Shown here in pieces: positions 1 through 9,834 of a stretch of 64,000 nt of DNA; position 1 is the stretch's first letter; each line of letters starts with the position of its first letter. Source of the stretch: Diploptera punctata (lineage: Eukaryota; Arthropoda; Insecta; Blattodea; Blaberidae). The stretch is taken from the NCBI GenBank assembly GCA_030220185.1, contig JASPKZ010010277.1:896501-960500 (forward strand), given 5' to 3'. A model generated the notes under the pieces. The model saw only the letters and a program-made list of their open reading frames with translations, did not search any database and was not told where the DNA came from. The position numbers and the translations under genes were made by a program.

Positions 1-650
1 CGAGCATTGAATATGATGATCAACTTGAACAACTTTAGTAACCATGTAGCTACGTGACTAATATTTTTAATAAACCTTATACTTAACAGGATTTTAGAAA
101 AGAAATGAAAATGTAATGGCACTGTGCATCAATTATATGCAGTTTTCAAAAAGGTGTACGATTTAATTAAGAGGGAGAAGGTTTATAATATCCTGCTGGA
201 ATTCGGAATTCCTAAAACGTTAGACTTATTCGAATGTGTCTAAAAAGCACAAAGAGTAGGGTGTATGTAAGCAAACAGTTTTCGGATACTTCTGAAATTC
301 ACAATGGATAATAGAGAGGAAATTAAAAATCTCTTCTACTATTCAAATTTGTATTAGAGCTTGCCATAAAATCTTTAGAAGATGAAGAAGGCGTACAACT
401 CAATGGTATTAATAAGCAGTTAGTTTGTACTGATAACACTGGTCAACATGATTGTTGTCTCAACCAATAGTTGTACTTAATGTAGTTTTGTATCGTGTTT
501 TCAAATATGTATTCGGAATTTCTCTATCACCCACAGTTTTTTATTTCAATTTCAATTAATGGATTTAAATAATTTTTTAATAAAGGTTTTTTCGTCCATT
601 TGTCCATTATAAAATAAAACGGGGAACACTTTCATCGGGAGATTTCAGCT

Positions 651-770
651 ATGGAAAAGAGATATCAAGACAAATGGATTCCTAATATGCTGGCCGATTA
701 TTCTTGGGCCACCAAGAAGGATGCTCCACAGGCGAAATATTGCAGACAATCGTCATTTCTTACTTTCTAG
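651..770 (+). pseudogene. C-terminal fragment of uncharacterised transposase-like protein
   Basis: A 39-codon open stretch starts MEKRYQDKW and continues NMLADYSW, then a run of basic residues, and ends QSSFLTF before a stop. The same motif string, EKRYQDKW then LADYFW then KKRDVP, can be read in a shifted frame at the end of the minus-strand relic at 24.7-26.4 kb. The two loci therefore hold the same family. I recognise the string as recurring in insect genome annotations but know of no assigned function. Only the extreme C-terminus is left here. Confidence 0.55.
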
Positions 771-894
771 GTGAGTCCGAATGTTCGAATATTGTGTAGT
801 TACGAATGTAGAAAATATTAAAGTGTTTGAAATTATAAATTCCTGTCTCTCGGAAATCTTGCGTGAGAGAGAAAACCCGATATCATATTTGAAT

Positions 895-2518
895 TCTTCT
901 TCTTCTTCTTCTTCTTCCTTTCCAGGAATAGATCAATGCGACCTGTTCCGGTCTCAAGTCCATCGTTTCCTTGGCCGTCCCAAAGATCTTTTTCCATGTG
1001 GTTTGTAGGCGTTGATCTTTTTGGGTAATCTTGTATTGTCCATTCTGTCTAAATGTTCTTTCCATTGGTATTTGTGCTCGTCTAGTTTATCGAGTATTGA
1101 AAATATCTCCAGTTCATTTCTTATTGATTCATTGTGTAATCTATCCATGCGTGTACATCCTTTTACGGATCTTAAAAATTTCATTTCAGTGGCTTGAATG
1201 TGTGAGATATATTTTTTTGTAAGTACCCAAGATTCAGATCCATATAAAAGAACAGGAACAGCCATAATTTTATAAAACCTGAGCTGAGTTTCTCTTCGAG
1301 TCTTTCGGAGGGTTCTTCTTATGGTGCCACACATCATTTGATATCGGTTTAATTTATTGTGTATATCCCAATCGTAGCTATATGTTATATCTGAACCAAG
1401 ATAGTTAAAGTGTGCTATCTGTTCTATTATTTCATTATTGATTACTATTTTTGCTCTGACTGGCACTTTGCCCTGAAAAGCCATAATTTTAGTTTTTGAA
1501 GTTGAGACTTTGAGATTATAATAGAGTCCTAATTGATTCAACATGTAAATGGCTCTTTGTAAATCATCCTCTGACTTCTGTATAATTACCAGATCGTCTG
1601 CATACATTAAAATATTCATATACATTTCCTTATTAATTTGTATTCCTATGGGACTTGATTTTTTCCATTTTCGTATAACCTCGTCAAAATATATATTAAA
1701 CAATGTAGGTGATAATGTACACCCTTGTCGAACTCCTTGATTTATTAACATTTCTTCACTGGAATAATTATCTGAATTAAGGATAATTTTCGTGCCATTA
1801 TAAAGACTTTTTATTCCTTCTATAAGTTGAGCCGGGTAACCTCTTGCCTTCATTATTTCCCACAATTTTCTTATCACTTTATCAAAGGTTTTTTGAAGAT
1901 CTACGAAAGCTAAATATGTGGGTAAATTGAATTCTCGTCTCGTTTCTATAATCTGTCTCATAGTGAATATATTGTCAGAGCAGGACCTTCCTTGTCTAAA
2001 ACCGTTCTGTTCTTCTAAAAGCAATGCATCTGCTATTGGTTGTAATATATTAAGTAATATCCCTGCATATATTTTATATACAAAGTTCAAAATACTGATT
2101 CCTCTATAATTACTTGTTTTATTTCTATCTCCTTTTTAAAAAATTGATATAACATTTGCAATGAGGCATGTTTTGGGAATTTCTTTGTTTATCCAACACA
2201 TATTAAAATGTGTAATAATCTTAATTTTAATAACAAACCTCCGTATTTCAAAAGTTCTGCATTTATGTTATCAGGCCCAGGTGATTTTCTGCATTTCAAT
2301 TTTGTTATTGATGTTTCTAATTCATTCAATGTGATTAAATCGCATCCTTCAAATGTATTATTTACTGGAGTGTGAGATTGTTCATTTTCATTAAACCACA
2401 ACTTTTTATAATATTTAACCCATACTTTTGGTTCAATAACATTTATATTGGCTGTATCGTTCTCTAATTTATTTATATTTCTTAGTATTTTAAATGAAAA
2501 ATCTTACCTGCCATATAC
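895..2518 (-). mobile_element. RTE-E LINE, 5'-truncated, young
   Basis: A minus-strand RTE-like retrotransposon holds RT and the C-terminal tail. Its 3' end is an AAG/GAA run at about 895-917 on the plus strand, just after a segment reading GGAACAGGTCGC in the element sense. The 5' end lies near 2518, where the frame covers KVWVKYYKKLW and SPGPDNINAELLKYGG, upstream of RT motif 1. TCATATTTGAAT at 883-894 and TCATATATGAAT at 2519-2530 form a 12-bp target duplication with one mismatch. The endonuclease is absent. A second, shorter copy lies at 4003-4337. Confidence 0.8.
954..2090 (-). CDS. Reverse transcriptase ORF of RTE-E
   Basis: This 378-residue frame encodes an RNA-directed DNA polymerase of the RTE-like endonuclease/RT type, which copies LINE RNA at a nicked target. 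Motif A is FVDLQKTFD near residues 62-70 with Asp64. Motif B is GVRQGCTLSP from residue 119. Motif C is YADD at 163-166, so the catalytic aspartates are kept. The C-terminal region has LLYGSESW, then a KFLRSVKGCTRMDRL segment and an SLGRPRKRW ending typical of these LINEs. The start codon is just the first Met in the frame. The true protein continues upstream, since 2189-2401 holds the preceding RT segment in another frame, so at least one frameshift is present. Confidence 0.75.
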   Translation of the reverse strand: MNFVYKIYAGILLNILQPIADALLLEEQNGFRQGRSCSDNIFTMRQIIETRREFNLPTYLAFVDLQKTFDKVIRKLWEIMKARGYPAQLIEGIKSLYNGTKIILNSDNYSSEEMLINQGVRQGCTLSPTLFNIYFDEVIRKWKKSSPIGIQINKEMYMNILMYADDLVIIQKSEDDLQRAIYMLNQLGLYYNLKVSTSKTKIMAFQGKVPVRAKIVINNEIIEQIAHFNYLGSDITYSYDWDIHNKLNRYQMMCGTIRRTLRKTRRETQLRFYKIMAVPVLLYGSESWVLTKKYISHIQATEMKFLRSVKGCTRMDRLHNESIRNELEIFSILDKLDEHKYQWKEHLDRMDNTRLPKKINAYKPHGKRSLGRPRKRWT

Positions 2519-3404
2519 TCATATATGAATACAGGAGAAAAAATACTGTCAGAATCACATATGTTTCTTTCGGAGACAACAAAATGTTTCTTTTTTGTTG
2601 CTCAGTGTAATGTAGTTTTATTATACGATAACACACTCTTGAGTAACAGTAAGAAATTGAGACTCGAAGTAAACAGCAATAAAGCTAAATAATTATGTGT
2701 TCACACATAAAAATAGATTATATAATGGAAATTGACAGTTATTGAAAAACGAGGGAAATTTTGAAGAAGTGACTGATTTCAAATACCTAGAAACAATAAG
2801 GACAAATGGGAATGAGATACATAAAGAAATTAAACATAGACTCAATCCTGGTAATTATTACTATGCATTATAGGGACTCTTATAGTACCAAATTCTCTAA
2901 AAAAAGTTAAACTAAACATATATAAAACTGTCATTCTCTGAATTCTATCATATGGATGCGAAATACGGACGCTTACTTTAAGAAAGGAGATAAGAGTTTG
3001 TGAGTATTTGGGATTAAAGGTCTTAGGAAAACGTTTGGACCAAAAAGAGATGTACAGACAGGTGAATGGAGAAGACTATATAACAGTGAGCTACATCATA
3101 TTTATAGCAAATCAGATATAATAAGAACAGTTATGTCTCGTAGATTGCGTTGGTAAGGACATGTGGCGCGAATAGAGAATGAAAGAGTGGCATAGGAGCT
3201 TCTTGTAGGAAAACCTAGGGAAACGCCCAGTCCGTAGACAAAAAATGAGGTGGGAAAATAATATTAACAATTATTTGAGGGAAATAGATTATACAGGGAT
3301 GATTGGAAAACATTAGCTCAGGATAGGGATGTATGGAGAGGTTATATCCACGCGGCCATGAACCTACGGGTCCGATAGAGCCAGTGAGCTAGTTATGCTC
3401 AATT

Positions 3405-3985
3405 TGTAGTTTGACATTATTTATACTTCATCAGCCACTCAGTTTATAGTACACAAAAGTATAGTATTACGACTGCAGCTCTCTGTCTATAGGTCAAGTA
3501 CGGAAGTTCTTTGTGTCGGATTGTAACATGACTGTGTTTACTAAGTGCCTGAATTTACAGCAACAAACGTAAATTCCAGATAACAGGTATTGAATTTGAG
3601 AGTAAACAATGCAGATATCGATTAATTTGCTTACTTCGAGCTTCATTTGCATTACGAGAGAGTAGTTTAGGAATGTCTAGCTGAAGAATTTCACCACAGT
3701 GTGGTTGCTCACAAGTACGTCGCTTCTATTAAAATTATTCTATATAATGGCAGCTCTGTGCAGGAATGTACGCTACTGGAGAGGAAAGCTATGCAATGCC
3801 AGCATAATTCCCTCAAGTATAATGAAATACGCAGCTTCTCTTAATATCCCAGCCTGTGCTTTCTGAACTGCATCTAAGATATTAAATCAGATTGAATCAT
3901 TTTAGCATATAAATACCAATTTAAACATATTTATTATAAGGGATTTAACAATAATATGTTTACTTTCCAATATAATCACGGTTTA
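3405..3985. other. No recognised feature
   Basis: AT-rich sequence between RTE-A and the short RTE-E copy. I see no ORF, repeat or RNA signature that I can name. Confidence 0.5.
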
Positions 3986-4002
3986 TAATTTTTATCAAAT
4001 CT

Positions 4003-4337
4003 TCTTCTTCTTCCTTTCCAGGATTGGGTCAATGCGACTGTTCCGGTCTTAAGTCCATCGTTTCCTTGGCCGTCCCAAATATCTTTTTCCATGCTGTTTG
4101 TATGTGTTCATAGTTTTCTGTTTAAATGTTCTTTCTATCGGCATTTGTGCTCTTCTAGTTTATCGAGTATTTAAAATATCTCCAGTTCATTTCTGATTGA
4201 TTCATTGTGTAATCTAACCATGCGTGTACATCCTTTTACGGATCTTAAAAAATTCATTTCAGTGGCTTGAATGTGTGAGATATTTTTTTTGTAAGTAGCC
4301 AAGATTCAGATCCATATAAAAGAACAGGAACAGCCAA
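4003..4337 (-). mobile_element. RTE-E 3' fragment, second copy
   Basis: This minus-strand fragment matches the last 340 bp or so of the RTE-E copy at 895-1264. It has the same AAG-type tail, the same 3' sequence and the same stop at a segment corresponding to MAVPVLLY. It lacks about 20 bp of the longer copy near 4104. It is a typical strongly 5'-truncated LINE insertion. Confidence 0.8.
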
Positions 4338-4626
4338 ACGATTTAAAAATCCATATATATATTTTTTTTACATTTCACATTTTAAGATGATCATATGGCG
4401 AAGGGTATAAATTATATGCTGAGTATTTTCGTTTTTCTTGAACATGAATTTGATAAATTAGTTTAATTCTACATAATGAATTTAAACCTACTATGGTGTA
4501 AATTTTCTTGCATTACATATTCTTTCGTAACAGTCCTTTTGAACTCGCATTTCAATAGAATTGTTATTTTGCTTTATCTTATTTTATTTTATATCACATT
4601 TAAAAAATATATATGTTGAAGAAAAT

Positions 4627-4943
4627 TAATATCCATCCATCCATAGTAATTCTGACCAAGGGCAGGTCTTTCACTGCAATCATAGCATTTTCATGCTATT
4701 CTTTGCAGCTTTACTAAGGAATTATAGGTGTGGTAGCTTCCCGTTGCTTTCCACACCTGTGAAGGATGATGATGATAATGGTAAGGATGATGATGATGTG
4801 GTCGGATGATTTTCGGGGACCGTTGGGCCATACGCATCCTATCATTTGTCTTACAGGTGAGGAAAAACCCCGAAAAAACCTCACCCAGGAGCCTGTCCCG
4901 ACCGGGAATCGAACCCGGGCCCGCAGCGTGACAAGGCAGCACG
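4627..4943 (-). mobile_element. SINE1 (tRNA-derived), head truncated
   Basis: The minus-strand copy has the SINE1 3' end (ATCCATCCATCCATAGTAAT on the plus strand), the middle body with GATGATGATG repeats, the TTTTTCCTCACCTGTAAGAC-like block and part of the tRNA-like head with box B (GGTTCGATTCCC in the element sense). Box A is missing: the head stops within the GCAGCACGCTA block and runs directly into a CR1 3' UTR. Confidence 0.85.
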
Positions 4944-5161
4944 CTAACTTTATGTCACGCTTATACAAATACATGTTGTTAAATAATTAATTTTTCTCGA
5001 CAACTAAATTTATTTTATGTCATTAATAGCTTTTTTATCTGATTTTTCTATCTTGTACATTTTATATTTCAATCGTTAAATGTAGATTGAATCAAAATAT
5101 TTTGTAAATAATAAATTATATTTCAGACGTTCCATGTATTTATGCTTATTTTAATTTAGAT

Positions 5162-5766
5162 ACAATGGCAATGTGTGGAAAAAACATACAACGGGTGAAA
5201 ATTGAGATTGATGGAAAAATTATAGAACAAGTGTCAGATTTCTCTTACTTAGGAAGTGTATTTGCAGAGTATAAGAGTGACATTGATTCAAAATTACAAA
5301 AATATAATACAATGAATGGGGTAATACGAAGACATTTTGGTAAACAGATGAGGACAGAGACAAAACTAAGATTACATAACATCACATCAAAAGCTGCTCT
5401 AAAATACGGAAGTGAAATTTGGATTTTAAATAAAAGAAACTCTCATAAACTTCAAGTAAGCCAAATGCGCTTCTTACGATCATTGTTAAGAGTTAATAGA
5501 CTGGATCACCAAAGGAACACTATTATCAGAGGAAAAATTGGAGTAACAAGTTTAAATGAAGATATACAAAGATACCAACAAGAATGGAAAAATCATCTGA
5601 GGAGAATGACAAGAAATAGACTTCCAAAATTGGCATTCCAATATACCCCAACTGGACATAGTGACCAAGGAAGACCAAAATATCGGTGGAAAGATCAAGA
5701 CCATCTTCGCTAGGTTTACCGTACAGGCCACATGGCCTAAAACGAATTTGTTCATGATGATGATGA
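5162..5766 (+). mobile_element. RTE-F LINE 3' fragment with 12-bp TSD
   Basis: TTTAATTTAGAT occurs at 5150-5161 and again at 5767-5778, flanking this insert exactly. The insert encodes the C-terminal part of an RTE-like RT and ends with a GATGATGATGAT tail. It is inserted in the sense orientation within a CR1 3' UTR. Confidence 0.85.
5165..5713 (+). CDS. C-terminal RT fragment of RTE-F
   Basis: The 182-residue frame covers the region after the catalytic RT motifs: FSYLGSVF, LKYGSEIWILNK, MRFLRSLLRVNRLDHQRN, then RNRLPKLAFQYTPTG and GRPKYRWK. This is the order seen at the end of RTE-like proteins. Motifs A to C are absent, so it cannot be an active polymerase. The initiator Met is fortuitous, created next to the insertion junction. 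Confidence 0.7.
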   Translation: MAMCGKNIQRVKIEIDGKIIEQVSDFSYLGSVFAEYKSDIDSKLQKYNTMNGVIRRHFGKQMRTETKLRLHNITSKAALKYGSEIWILNKRNSHKLQVSQMRFLRSLLRVNRLDHQRNTIIRGKIGVTSLNEDIQRYQQEWKNHLRRMTRNRLPKLAFQYTPTGHSDQGRPKYRWKDQDHLR

Positions 5767-5857
5767 TTTAATTTAGATGTAAGAATATTTTTTTGTATTT
5801 TTTTTAACCTGGTTGAGTGGTAGAGAAGGCCTTAACTCTGCCAGGTAAAATAAATGT

Positions 5858-5860
5858 ATA

Positions 5861-5903
<43 letters not shown>
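5858..5903. repeat. ATT microsatellite at CR1 tail
   Basis: About 15 ATT units follow the CR1 3' end. RTE-I sequence begins straight after the run. Confidence 0.85.
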
Positions 5904-5904
5904 G

Positions 5905-6080
5905 ATGATGTTAGATTGCCAGTTAGAAGATTGGAGTGGATTCCAAATCGGAGGAAAAGAAGAGGGAGACCTATGAAAACATGGATAGAGGGAATTATGG
6001 ATTTGATGAATGACAGGAGATTACAGGATGGTGACTGGAAGGATAGAGATGAATGGAGGAAGAGAATCAAAACTTAATAT
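5905..6080 (+). pseudogene. RTE-I C-terminal fragment
   Basis: The frame reads LEWIPNRRKRRGRPMKTW, then IMDLMNDRRLQDGDW and DRDEWRKRIKT before a stop. This is the far C-terminus of an RTE-like protein, where a GRP-x-W block is followed by a DGDW-DRxxW tail. A related minus-strand fragment lies at 39200-39315. Only the last 60 codons or so remain, and they abut the ATT run. Confidence 0.65.
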
Positions 6081-6084
6081 TGGA

Positions 6085-6680
6085 CACAGGAAGATGTTGT
6101 ATACATTTAAAACCTGAATATAATAATGCAATTTTATTATCCTTGCATTCACTAAGGAAATCACTTTGAAGAAAAAGAGTCGTTTGTTCCTACATTATTC
6201 AAACTTGACATTTAGTGTACCATTACTCGTGAATCTAATGATTTCACAACAATCGCTTTTGATAAATGACATACGGAACAAGACGTAAATTGGTCTTTTA
6301 GAAGCATACGTATTGGCAAACACATATAGTGAGAACAACAAGCGACTGTCGTGTTTCGTATAATAGAACAAATGAAACAAAATACATTGTAATGCATGAA
6401 GTGAGGAAACAAAAGGGAAATTTAAGACTCATTATTTTAAAAGAAGAATTCAAGCAGAGAAACAAAATAAAATTTCAAATAATCACAATGAAAACTGGAG
6501 AAAATATCTAGGCCATCAGGTTTTGTAAATTTATGAATACATCAACAATCATAGTTTAGCGAATATTTTATTCGGAAAATAATGACAATTATTGTATCAT
6601 TTTACGTAATTTAAATAAAAACCAGTCTGTTTATGTCACTTGGAACTTTGATTTCATTCAGAAATAATCAAATAAAAATA
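6085..6680. other. No recognised feature
   Basis: AT-rich sequence with short overlapping frames on both strands. None shows a family motif. Confidence 0.5.
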
Positions 6681-6739
6681 ATTAGTAGGAAGATTTATAA
6701 GCTGATAAGGCAGCACAAGTATCAGGATATATGAAAGAT

Positions 6740-7200
6740 TTAATTTGGCGCACAAACGTATGACAATAGAAAGTAAAATCCGCATATACAAAACGATAGT
6801 TCGACCCGTTATCGTATATGGAGCAGAAACTAGAGCTCATACAACAAAAATATACAAATAATAAGCAGGTGTGAAATGAGATCTTAGAACTATTCAGAGG
6901 AAAACATTATTTGATAAGATACACAACATAGAAATTAGGGACAAATGTAATATTCAAGACATAACCAAATGTATTGTAGATAGACGAATATACTGAAAAG
7001 ATAATGTAGAAGAAATGGAAGACAACCAACTTGTAAAAATGAGCTAAAGAATGGACGAGAGAAGAACAAGGGGAAGACCAGCCAAGACATGTATAGACAG
7101 TGAATACACATCCAATACGTCTTCCTCCGAGGAGTGTTTCTGGAAATAAACAAGATGAAAATCCTACAAATTATGAATAATAATAAGAAGAAGACTTAAT
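6740..7200 (+). pseudogene. Decayed RTE-like C-terminal fragment
   Basis: Pieces of translation read ESKIRIYKTIVRPVIVYGAE, then IRDKCNIQDITK and MDERRTRGRPAKT, with several stops. The order matches the post-catalytic part of RTE-like proteins. The end is an AATAATAATAAGAAGAAG tail. Decay is too strong to place it in a subfamily. Confidence 0.6.
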
Positions 7201-7204
7201 AATT

Positions 7205-7365
7205 GTGTCCACCGCTGTGGTCTCGGGGTAGCGTCGCTGCCTCGTACGCAATGGGTCCGGGTTCGATCCCCGCTCGAGACAAGTTTCCTGGATCTGTAAG
7301 ACAAATGTCAGAAACAATTTTAAACGTCCCTGAACATCATCTGACCATCATAATCATGATTATAT
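7205..7365 (+). mobile_element. SINE1 5' part, diverged
   Basis: The tRNA-like head starts TCCACCGCTGTGGTCTCGGG and holds a clear box B (GGTTCGATCCCC). The body block with GTAAGACAAATGTCAG follows, but the 3' half is lost or unrecognisable. The anticodon-arm region is altered relative to other copies. Confidence 0.75.
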
Positions 7366-7381
7366 TTTCTGTGTTTAGTAT

Positions 7382-8045
7382 GACTATTTAACTCATGCCC
7401 CAAATGGGTGTCAATGACCAATCACGTTTCAATGCCAATCACAGTCGTGTTTCACAAAATATTTTTAATATTAAATTTACCATATTAAAGAAAGCTCCTC
7501 CTTTTTTAATATTCTGAACAGGTCTGACCGTTATTTTGCAGTGACTGATCCCATAAGAAATACGGCTATCAGATTATATATATATAGTGCATGGATGTCA
7601 GCACATAGCACTTGCAGGAGTTAATATAAAAATATTTGTAGCAATTGATTATACACCAAAAAAAGAAACCACTGTTTGCACTTTTTTAAATGTATTTTTT
7701 CCCAGGTAATAATGCAGAAAAATATAATTGTCATTTGTACATCATACGACATCAGATATGAATTAATATACAGTTTTATGTGTTTCATTTTTTCTCCACT
7801 AGAGAGCATTCTTACAATATTGCTTTCCTTTGGCCATAAATAGTATGATCTGGTTGTAGTGATAAACAAAAGAAGCAGATGAAGCGTAACAATCGTTTAT
7901 CATTTGTTTTCAAATATCGCCGTTTACTTTAAATATATAAATATTTTAAAATAACTATATTTAAATAATGATTTGTGAGTAAACAGCTTAATTTTATTCG
8001 TTAAATAGTCCTAACAAATGCCACTCTTGATTTCCTAATTATCGA
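7382..8045 (+). mobile_element. Unclassified repeat, copy 1 (partner at 62.9-63.6 kb)
   Basis: About 660 bp matches the reverse complement of 62884-63646. The block starts GACTATTTAAC at 7382-7392, and its exact complement GTTAAATAGTC lies at 8000-8010. Similarity between the copies continues about 35 bp past that second site, to the GATTTCC block. No coding capacity is visible. It could be a non-autonomous DNA element, but I cannot assign a superfamily. Confidence 0.65.
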
Positions 8046-8345
8046 TAAATTCACAACTCACGAAGTGAGGAATATGCGTGTGAATGGTGTGTTTTGTCTT
8101 CATGTTGCGTTGTCTCGGAGGAGGCCTTGATATTGAGCTGATCACTGGTTTGAGGTGGTCCTCCATGTCCTTGTGTGGTCAAAAAAAAATATTGTTTGAT
8201 CCATAGTTAAAACTCCTCTCCCGACAGGTCGTGCCACAGTAAGGCCCGGGTGGCGTGTGGCATGTAAAAGGTGAAAGGTTGAACTAGGTTAATGAAACGG
8301 ATTGGAATCTAATGATTGTTCAGGATTTGATATTTGAGTTTAATA
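8046..8345. other. No recognised feature
   Basis: Sequence between two repeats; no ORF or repeat signature recognised. Confidence 0.45.
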
Positions 8346-8347
8346 TA

Positions 8348-8991
8348 CAGTGAAATCTGTCTTAGCCGGAACCTTTATAAGAAGGAAACCTGTAGAGACA
8401 GAAATAAATCTCCAGAACGGTATGATTTTATATGTAAAATCGTCCTGTATATGCCGGAAACCTTCACAATGCGGAAACAGAATAGTTTTTAAAGCACCAA
8501 TAGTTAATTTTTACCTCAGTAAGACGGAAAATTATTGTTAAGCACGTTCTAATTACAGTATTAATGACCACACGTGAAAAGTCTGCATATGACGCTTTCT
8601 ACATTATATCGTTTTACCTTCTTGTGTTGGTATTGTATTGCGGGGATACCCTTGCTTATGTGTGACAGCGGGGAATCCCTCGCTTTTCCTTGCCTGCTTA
8701 CGTAACCTGCGAGGGAGTGGGAAACTCTTCAGTCATCCTGTAGTTGAGTTCCTTCTCGTTTTGTGTAATAAAGTTGTTTTGTATTGCTGTGCAAACTGTG
8801 CTGTGTTACATACACTATTTTGTCTGTATTTCAGTTCAATACGTTATGTCTTTAAAGCGTGCATGTAAAACCCTTACACTGCGTGAGAAAATTCAAGCTT
8901 GTAATTTGGGAACGCTTTATAAAAAGGGAAACTGCCAAGACGGAAATATATTTAAGGAACCGTTATGTCCCTTCATAGAAAGGTTTTACTG
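8348..8991 (+). mobile_element. Pogo/Tigger-like non-autonomous element, copy 1
   Basis: The 644-bp element is bounded by TA on both sides (8346-8347, 8992-8993). It starts CAGTGAAA and ends TTTTACTG, so the first bases are inverted repeats with one mismatch. Near 8846 a short frame reads MSLKRACKTLTLREKIQACNL, which resembles the start of a CENP-B/pogo-type DNA-binding domain (KR, then LTL-EKI). The frame is cut short after about 40 codons by the 3' end, so the transposase body was deleted. A second copy lies inverted at 42600-43527. TA duplication and the CAG start are as known for pogo elements; the family call is inference. Confidence 0.75.
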
Positions 8992-9225
8992 TATTAGCTA
9001 TTAATATTAGTAGAAGAAGACAAATTTCTGGAATGAAAATAATTTTATTTCAGGAATGTAAGTATAGAAACCGTCACAGCCTGTGAGAGCTTGAGAAATA
9101 TAAAAGCTCCAAATTAAAAGAACATGCAGTTGTAGTATTTGCGATCACAGTATAGAAAGCTTTATGAGATGAAGTTCCCTATAAGTTGGAGGTCTATGAA
9201 TGAAAAGGGTGCCGACCGACCACAC

Positions 9226-9450
9226 CTAACCCACAGGAACAGGGGCGGACGAACGAAATGAAACCAAATTAATGAGATGAGTATGGATAAATGGTGGAAA
9301 TAAATTTGTGGCAGGGGAAAACGGGGGAATCCCCGAGAGAAACCGGCCTAATCTCCATTTCGTCCCCCGCGAAAGCCACGTAGAATGACTGAGACTCGAT
9401 CTCGAGACCCTTGAAGTGAGAGTTAAATGTCTGACTGCTTGCTCACGGAT
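9226..9450 (-). mobile_element. Candidate fourth SINE type
   Basis: Read on the minus strand, a head-like segment contains GATCGAGTC, which fits a box B consensus. It is followed by GGTTTCTCTCGGGGATTCCC-like sequence and a run ending in GTTCCTGTGGG. A second copy in this window was not found, so the call is tentative. Confidence 0.35.
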
Positions 9451-9584
9451 CCATCTTTTTAATTTTTTTTTCAAATGCCGCAGCTTGTCTTTCGACATTC
9501 TTGGATTCTCTCATTGCATGGCGTACTTGTAACCCACTTCTGAGGTTGGGGCGCCCTAATCCTAAGCTTAACCTAAGATGAATA

Positions 9585-9776
9585 TGAATGATGATGAATG
9601 CGATGGCCATATGATTTCAGGGACCGTTTGGGCGTTAAAGTTTTCCTGACATTTGTCTTACAGGTGAGGGAAAACCCCGATAAAAACCTCACCCAGAAAA
9701 ACTGTCCCGACCGGGGATCGAACCCGGGCCCGCTGCGTGACAAGGCAGCACGCTACCCCGAGACCACAGCGGTGGA
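9585..9776 (-). mobile_element. SINE1, 3'-truncated copy
   Basis: The head with box B and the block encoding the typical CACCTGTAAGAC motif are intact on the minus strand. The 3' third is missing. The 5' end of the SINE abuts a TA microsatellite. Confidence 0.85.
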
Positions 9777-9784
9777 CTTCTTTT

Positions 9785-9786
<2 letters not shown>

Positions 9787-9829
<43 letters not shown>
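9787..9829. repeat. TA microsatellite
   Basis: About 20 TA units next to the 5' end of a SINE1 copy. Confidence 0.9.
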
Positions 9830-9832
<3 letters not shown>

Positions 9833-9834
9833 AA

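Larger units (their letters stand above)
434..2627 (+). mobile_element. Internally deleted transposon remnant inside RTE-A
   Basis: This insert interrupts RTE-A and is itself interrupted by RTE-E at 895-2518. It carries the 39-codon tail at 651-770, which matches the C-terminus of the protein relic at 24.7-26.4 kb. GATAACAC occurs at both edges (434-441 and 2620-2627). Near the left edge a segment reading GTTGTCTC is the complement of GAGACAAC near the right edge, which hints at inverted ends. RTE-A sequence is also missing between the two edges, so a simple insertion with target duplication does not explain everything. Confidence 0.4.
110..3400 (+). mobile_element. Old RTE-A LINE copy, split in two
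   Basis: Two blocks of a decayed RTE-like non-LTR retrotransposon lie on the plus strand, at about 130-435 and 2625-3400. The left block aligns with the 5' part of the better copy at 30.7-31.85 kb, the stretch just after RT motif A. The right block carries the FKYLG-like segment, the CETWTLTLRE-like segment and the family 3' end, which finishes with a conserved sequence encoding AMNLRVR. Stops and frameshifts are frequent, so this is a pseudogene. The gap of about 2.2 kb holds a transposon-like remnant and an RTE-E element. Boundaries of the left block are approximate. Confidence 0.7.
4943..5905 (+). mobile_element. CR1/L2-type 3' UTR interrupted by RTE-F
   Basis: Segments 4943-5149 and 5768-5905 together match the 3' UTR of the LINE that ends at 49.3 kb. 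They begin with the TCACGCTTATAC block that overlaps the end of its RT frame and finish with GTTGAGTGGTAGA, CTCTGCCAGGTAAAATAAA and an ATT tail. The 600-bp gap is an RTE-F element with a 12-bp target duplication. This is a 5'-truncated CR1 copy used as a target. Confidence 0.8.
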
